DNA from: Deltaproteobacteria bacterium
GTDB taxonomy: Bacteria > Desulfobacterota > Binatia > Binatales > Binataceae
NCBI GenBank assembly: GCA_021799555.1
Contig: JAJZAG010000036.1
Location: 1 to 17,303 of the forward strand
Direction of reading: 5' to 3'
DNA length: 17,303 nucleotides
Of this stretch, positions 14,255 through 17,303 are shown piece by piece; positions within the stretch are counted from its first letter, which is position 1; each line of letters opens with the position of its first letter. The notes beneath the pieces were generated by a model. That model worked only from the letters and a program-made list of their open reading frames with translations. It was not told the DNA's origin and did not search any database. The translations under genes and the position numbers were made by a program.

Positions 14255-14890
14255 ATGATCAAGTGCAGCGAGTGCGGCTACGAAAACATGGACGGTCTTG
14301 ACTATTGTGACGGATGCGGGGCCAAACTGAACGCCGCCGCGGGAACCTCGGCGCCTGCGCCGGCTGCGGCGGCCGAACCGCCCGAGTCTGCAAAAGCCCC
14401 GGCTGAAGCGGCGGCGCCCGAAGCGGCGGCACCCGAAGCACCTCCGGCTGCCGAAGAAGCCAAAGCTTCAGAAGCGCCGACCGGCGAAATTAAGCCGGAA
14501 GCCGCTGTTCAACCGGAGCCTGCGCCGGCCCCTTCAGGAGCGCCGGCGGCGTTCAAGGCTACGCTTAAAATTATTCGCGGCGGACGCAAAGATCAGGAGT
14601 TTCCGCTCGAAGACGGTAACAATCTGGTAGGACGATGGGATCCTGACACGGGATCGTTTCCCGAAGTGGATCTTGACGCCGACGACCCCGAGGCCAAGGT
14701 CTCACGCAAGCACGCGCTGATTCGAATCGCGGAGGGCAAGATCACCGTCGAAGATATCGGAAGCTTGAACGGTACTTACGTAAATCGCGGCGCACGCTTG
14801 GCCCCCGGGACCGCGGTCGAACTCAAGAACGGCGATGAGGTAATCATCGGAAAGACCTTTCTCAAGCTTAGGATCGATCCGATCTCCTGA
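14255..14890 (+). CDS. Zinc-ribbon and FHA-domain protein with an Ala/Pro/Glu-rich linker
   Basis: The 211-residue protein begins with a small zinc ribbon: MIKCSECGYENMDGLDYCDGC, with Cys4, Cys7, Cys18 and Cys21. A disordered Ala/Pro/Glu linker fills about 26-98 and includes a short repeat of APEAAAPEA type. The C-terminal FHA domain (about 101-209) has the conserved phosphothreonine-pocket residues: G126-R127 (LVGRWD), S150 and H153 (KVSRKHALI), N172-G173 (IGSLNGTYVN), and a final strand with VIIGKTFLKLRI. FHA domains recognise phosphothreonine, usually with a set residue three places on. It lies between the vWA protein and the kinase. AGGGG lies near 14241 before the ATG. The likely role is adaptor or reader of marks placed by the downstream kinase. 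Confidence 0.92.
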   Translation: MIKCSECGYENMDGLDYCDGCGAKLNAAAGTSAPAPAAAAEPPESAKAPAEAAAPEAAAPEAPPAAEEAKASEAPTGEIKPEAAVQPEPAPAPSGAPAAFKATLKIIRGGRKDQEFPLEDGNNLVGRWDPDTGSFPEVDLDADDPEAKVSRKHALIRIAEGKITVEDIGSLNGTYVNRGARLAPGTAVELKNGDEVIIGKTFLKLRIDPIS

Positions 14891-14963
14891 TTGTTTCGCT
14901 CTGTGAAGCGGTGCGCCATCCGGCCCTGCACGCAGAGTCGAAGCCGGAAGACATGGACGCAGT

Positions 14964-16736
14964 ATGAACCCGGGTGAGCCGCTGGCGGAGGGCCACCTCC
15001 TAGATGGCCGCTATCGCGTTCGAAAAGTCCTCGGCGTGGGCGGGATGGGACGAGTTTATCTCTCCAATGACACGCGCCTTGCCAGCCGCCCCGTTGCGGT
15101 CAAGGAGATGATCCTCGGCGACGGGATCGCCGAGAAGAAAGCGATAGAAGATTTTACGCGCGAGGCGACGGTCCTCGCCCGCCTGACCCATCCGGGCATC
15201 CCGACCCTGATCGATCACTTCGCTGAGAACGGACGCCATTATCTTGTGATGGAGTTCGTTGCGGGCGGCACGCTTGAGGACGCTCTTGCCAAGGCGGGCG
15301 GAAAGCTCTCAGAGGCGCAAACGCTGCGCTATGCGCGCCAGATGCTCGAAGTGCTGGACTTCTTACACAGTCAAACTCCGCCGATCGTCTACCGGGACAT
15401 CAAACCCGGCAACATCATGATCGACAAAGACGGGCGCGCGATGCTGATCGACTTCGGGATCGCGCGGTTTCTGCCCAAGGGCGGTAAGGCGACGATGATC
15501 GGATCGCCGGGCTACGCACCACCCGAGCAATATGTCGGCACCGTCGAGCCACGGTCGGATATCTATGCATTGTCCGCGACGATGCATCATTTGCTGACCG
15601 GGCGCGATCCGGCTTTCGAGCCGCCCTTCAGCTTTCCGCCGGTCAAGAGCCTGGCGCCGGAGATTTCCGACCAAACTGCGGCGGCGGTCGATCGTGGGCT
15701 TAATCATCAGATCGACAAGCGCTTCGCCTCGGCGCGCGAAATGCTGAATGCGCTGCCGATTCCTCCGCCCGAGGTGCATGCGCCTACGGGCGCGTCAGGT
15801 GCGTTTGCCAACGGCGGCGAGTCGATGGGTACGATGCGCACCGTGGTGCTCGCGACTCCGGTCGCCGCACAGTCCGATTCATCTCCGGCACAACCGATTC
15901 GTCCCAGCTCGCCGACTCCGGGGCGGCTGACTCGCCAGCCCGCTTCAGTTCAAGCGCCGGCGCCGCCGCGCCTAACACCTGGGCCGCCGCAATCGTCGCT
16001 CACGAGCATGCCCACGGTGGTGTTGACGCAGCCCGCGCCCGCGCCGGTGGTGCAGGCTTCAGGATCGAAACCGCTAAAGCCTCCGATGCGGAAGGCGATC
16101 GAGTTGGGCGCGCGCGCCAAAGCGCTAATCGAACGCGGACTGAAATCGAAGATCGTATCGACCATGATGCAGGGCGCATCGAACACGACGGCTGGAACGC
16201 CATCGGGGCCGTCTTCAACCGCAAAGACACGCGAGTTGCGTCCGACGATCGCTCCGCCGCGGCCTGCAGGTGCGGTGTCGACGCTGGAACGCAAGCCAGC
16301 GCCCACGGTGGCCCGCTCGGGATCGATCGCGCCAGCGCGTCCCAAAACTGCGGCGCCGGTCACGCCGTCGCTGTTTCCCGCCGAGCCCAAGGCGCGAGCC
16401 TCGGGCGCTCCGGCCCGACTGGTTGTGCGCGGGGAAAACCTGGAATTCCCGGTCAAGTTCGTTCACACGACGATCGGAAGGAGCGGGGGGGGACAGACGC
16501 AGGCGGCCGCACCCGATATCGATCTGAAAGCGCTCAAACGCGGAGCGGAACGCGTCTCGCATCAGCACGCCGAAATCGTTCAGCGCGGCGCGGATTACTT
16601 CGTCCGCGATCTGGGCAGCCTGAACGGCACTTTTATCGCCGGGATGGGGCGACTCGGGCGCGATCAATTGTACAAGTTGAAAGATCGCGACCAGCTGGTT
16701 CTGGGGGGTGTCATTCTGCAGTTTCGAAGAGGCTAG
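14964..16736 (+). CDS. Serine/threonine protein kinase with C-terminal FHA domain
   Basis: This is a Hanks-type kinase of 590 residues. The catalytic domain is at about 17-264: Gly loop LGVGGMGRVY (23-32), Lys47 (VAVKEM), Glu67, catalytic loop YRDIKPGN (143-150) with Asp145, DFG at 163-165, activation loop GKATMIGSPGYAPPEQY (174-190). All catalytic residues are present. The HRD His is replaced by Tyr (YRD), as in many kinases of this group. A Pro/Ala/Ser/Thr-rich linker (about 265-480) has no membrane helix, unlike PknB-type receptors. It carries RTVVL (292-296), PTVVL (350-354) and KTREL (421-425). The FHA domain (about 485-590) has TIGR (503-506), S532-x-x-H535 (VSHQHA) and N554-G555 (SLNGTF). 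A four-codon frame (ATG 14953 to TGA 14967) with GGAAG upstream overlaps the start as ATGA and may couple translation. Confidence 0.95.
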   Translation: MNPGEPLAEGHLLDGRYRVRKVLGVGGMGRVYLSNDTRLASRPVAVKEMILGDGIAEKKAIEDFTREATVLARLTHPGIPTLIDHFAENGRHYLVMEFVAGGTLEDALAKAGGKLSEAQTLRYARQMLEVLDFLHSQTPPIVYRDIKPGNIMIDKDGRAMLIDFGIARFLPKGGKATMIGSPGYAPPEQYVGTVEPRSDIYALSATMHHLLTGRDPAFEPPFSFPPVKSLAPEISDQTAAAVDRGLNHQIDKRFASAREMLNALPIPPPEVHAPTGASGAFANGGESMGTMRTVVLATPVAAQSDSSPAQPIRPSSPTPGRLTRQPASVQAPAPPRLTPGPPQSSLTSMPTVVLTQPAPAPVVQASGSKPLKPPMRKAIELGARAKALIERGLKSKIVSTMMQGASNTTAGTPSGPSSTAKTRELRPTIAPPRPAGAVSTLERKPAPTVARSGSIAPARPKTAAPVTPSLFPAEPKARASGAPARLVVRGENLEFPVKFVHTTIGRSGGGQTQAAAPDIDLKALKRGAERVSHQHAEIVQRGADYFVRDLGSLNGTFIAGMGRLGRDQLYKLKDRDQLVLGGVILQFRRG

Positions 16737-16742
16737 TCGCGC

Positions 16743-17303
16743 ATGATTAAATGTCCCGATTGCGGTGAAGAGGCGTCCGATGACGCGAAGTTTTGCAACC
16801 GATGCGGACGCGGGCTCGATTCCAGCTCCGCGCCTGTCCAATCTTCTGTAACACGTCCGGAGCCGTTGGCGTCGGGCACGATTTTAAAGGACAAATTTGA
16901 GATTATTGAGCTGCTTGCGGGCAACTCGATTGAAAATCGCTATCGCGCGCGCCGGGTCGGAGCCGAACCACAGGCTGCGGTGATTCTGCGTGAACGCCTC
17001 GGCCCGCAACCCGCCGCCGGCGCCGATACCCAAGTCGAAAGCTCCGACGCGGTTACGGCGCCCCTCGCCTCAACCGAAGATGGCGCAAAAGCGAATGCGT
17101 CCGGCGACGCCGAAGATCCCAATGGCCCGCGCGCAAAAACAGCGGAACTGAAACCAATCGCCGCACCAACCGCGCCACCCGAAGCGGCGGATCCTCCCGA
17201 TCAGGACGCGGAGGACGAGGTGACTTCCGGAGAGACGCCATCCGAGCCCGCGACTTCCGAAGCCGCGGCGAGCTCCGAACCTGCGGCGAGCTCCGAACCC
17301 GTG
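16743..17303 (+). CDS. Zinc-ribbon protein with a kinase-like N-lobe lacking key residues (partial, runs off the right edge)
   Basis: The frame is open from ATG 16743 to the window end (187 codons) and starts six bases after the kinase stop. It opens with a zinc ribbon MIKCPDCGEE...FCNRCG, Cys4, Cys7, Cys18 and Cys21, the same spacing as in the FHA protein two genes back. Next is SGTILKDKFEIIELLAGNSIENRYRARR (44-71), which looks like the first strands of a protein-kinase N-lobe. The Gly loop is replaced by AGNSIEN, and the VAxK lysine is missing (QAAVILRER, 78-85), so this is a pseudokinase-like or remnant lobe. An acidic Ala/Pro/Glu/Ser-rich stretch follows, with AKTAELKP (131-138), close to AKTRELRP in the kinase. 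In similar clusters such a protein often ends in a PP2C phosphatase or more kinase-like sequence; the missing part cannot be judged here. Confidence 0.85.
   Translation, partial: MIKCPDCGEEASDDAKFCNRCGRGLDSSSAPVQSSVTRPEPLASGTILKDKFEIIELLAGNSIENRYRARRVGAEPQAAVILRERLGPQPAAGADTQVESSDAVTAPLASTEDGAKANASGDAEDPNGPRAKTAELKPIAAPTAPPEAADPPDQDAEDEVTSGETPSEPATSEAAASSEPAASSEPV
17265..17300 (+). repeat. Two tandem 18-base units encoding AASSEP
   Basis: GCGGCGAGCTCCGAACC followed by T or C is repeated twice in frame, each unit encoding AASSEP, at the cut end of the last gene. A looser copy (PATSEA) precedes it. This is a recent small in-frame expansion in a disordered linker and may continue beyond the window. 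Confidence 0.8.

Noticed and set aside
14346..14550. Ala/Pro/Glu codon repeats as a possible CRISPR or satellite array
   Set aside because: The repeats are short, irregular and in frame with the FHA protein linker; no CRISPR array exists in the window.

Overview
This is a GC-rich bacterial chromosome segment. GTG and TTG starts are used alongside ATG, the single tRNA has its CCA end encoded, and most genes sit in short, tightly spaced same-strand groups. The gene mix is: a YbhG-type exporter, a thiolase-fold/DUF35 pair, an ArgA-like acetyltransferase, and a von Willebrand A / FHA / Ser-Thr kinase cluster with N-terminal zinc ribbons. It suggests an uncultured soil or groundwater lineage such as Binatota or another deep Desulfobacterota/Proteobacteria-like group. 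That placement is inference only, since there is no marker gene to fix it.

Layout. (1) 1-1414, minus strand: the start of an ABC exporter operon. A HlyD/YbhG-type membrane fusion protein overlaps by 4 bases (ATGA) an ABC ATPase that runs off the left edge. (2) 1644-1720: tRNA-Arg(CCU). (3) 1721-3771: a mobile-element zone with a full-length DDE (D,D35E) transposase, a decayed reading frame in front of it, and possible short terminal inverted repeats. (4) 3677-4952, minus strand: a secernin-like (C69) hydrolase that lacks the family's C-terminal part on the transposon side, then an orphan HicB-like protein. (5) 5027-9797, plus strand: a YkgJ-type cysteine-cluster protein, riboflavin synthase alpha subunit, an Rrf2 regulator with three cysteines, a protein with N-acetylglutamate-synthase architecture, and an ArnT/PMT-like membrane glycosyltransferase. 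(6) 9811-12693, minus strand: a thiolase-fold protein lacking the usual catalytic Cys/His residues, its DUF35 zinc-ribbon/OB partner, and a PAS-HisKA-receiver protein without an ATPase domain. (7) 12882-17303, plus strand: vWA protein, zinc-ribbon/FHA protein, Ser/Thr kinase with C-terminal FHA domain, and a zinc-ribbon/kinase-like protein cut by the right edge.

The most interesting part is region 7. Two proteins carry FHA (phosphothreonine-reading) domains and one is an active-looking kinase. Short Thr-x-x-Leu motifs, mostly preceded by Lys or Arg, recur in the disordered parts of three of the proteins: three times in the vWA tail, three times in the kinase linker and once in the last protein. 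One motif context, AKT[R/A]EL[R/K]P, is nearly the same in two different proteins. This looks like a self-contained phospho-switch in which the kinase writes on its own neighbours and the FHA domains read the marks. A good sigma70-like promoter lies just in front of the cluster, back to back with a candidate promoter for the thiolase operon.

The second point of interest is the thiolase-fold/DUF35 pair. Its active-site substitutions resemble those of steroid side-chain aldolases (Ltp2-DUF35) rather than true thiolases.
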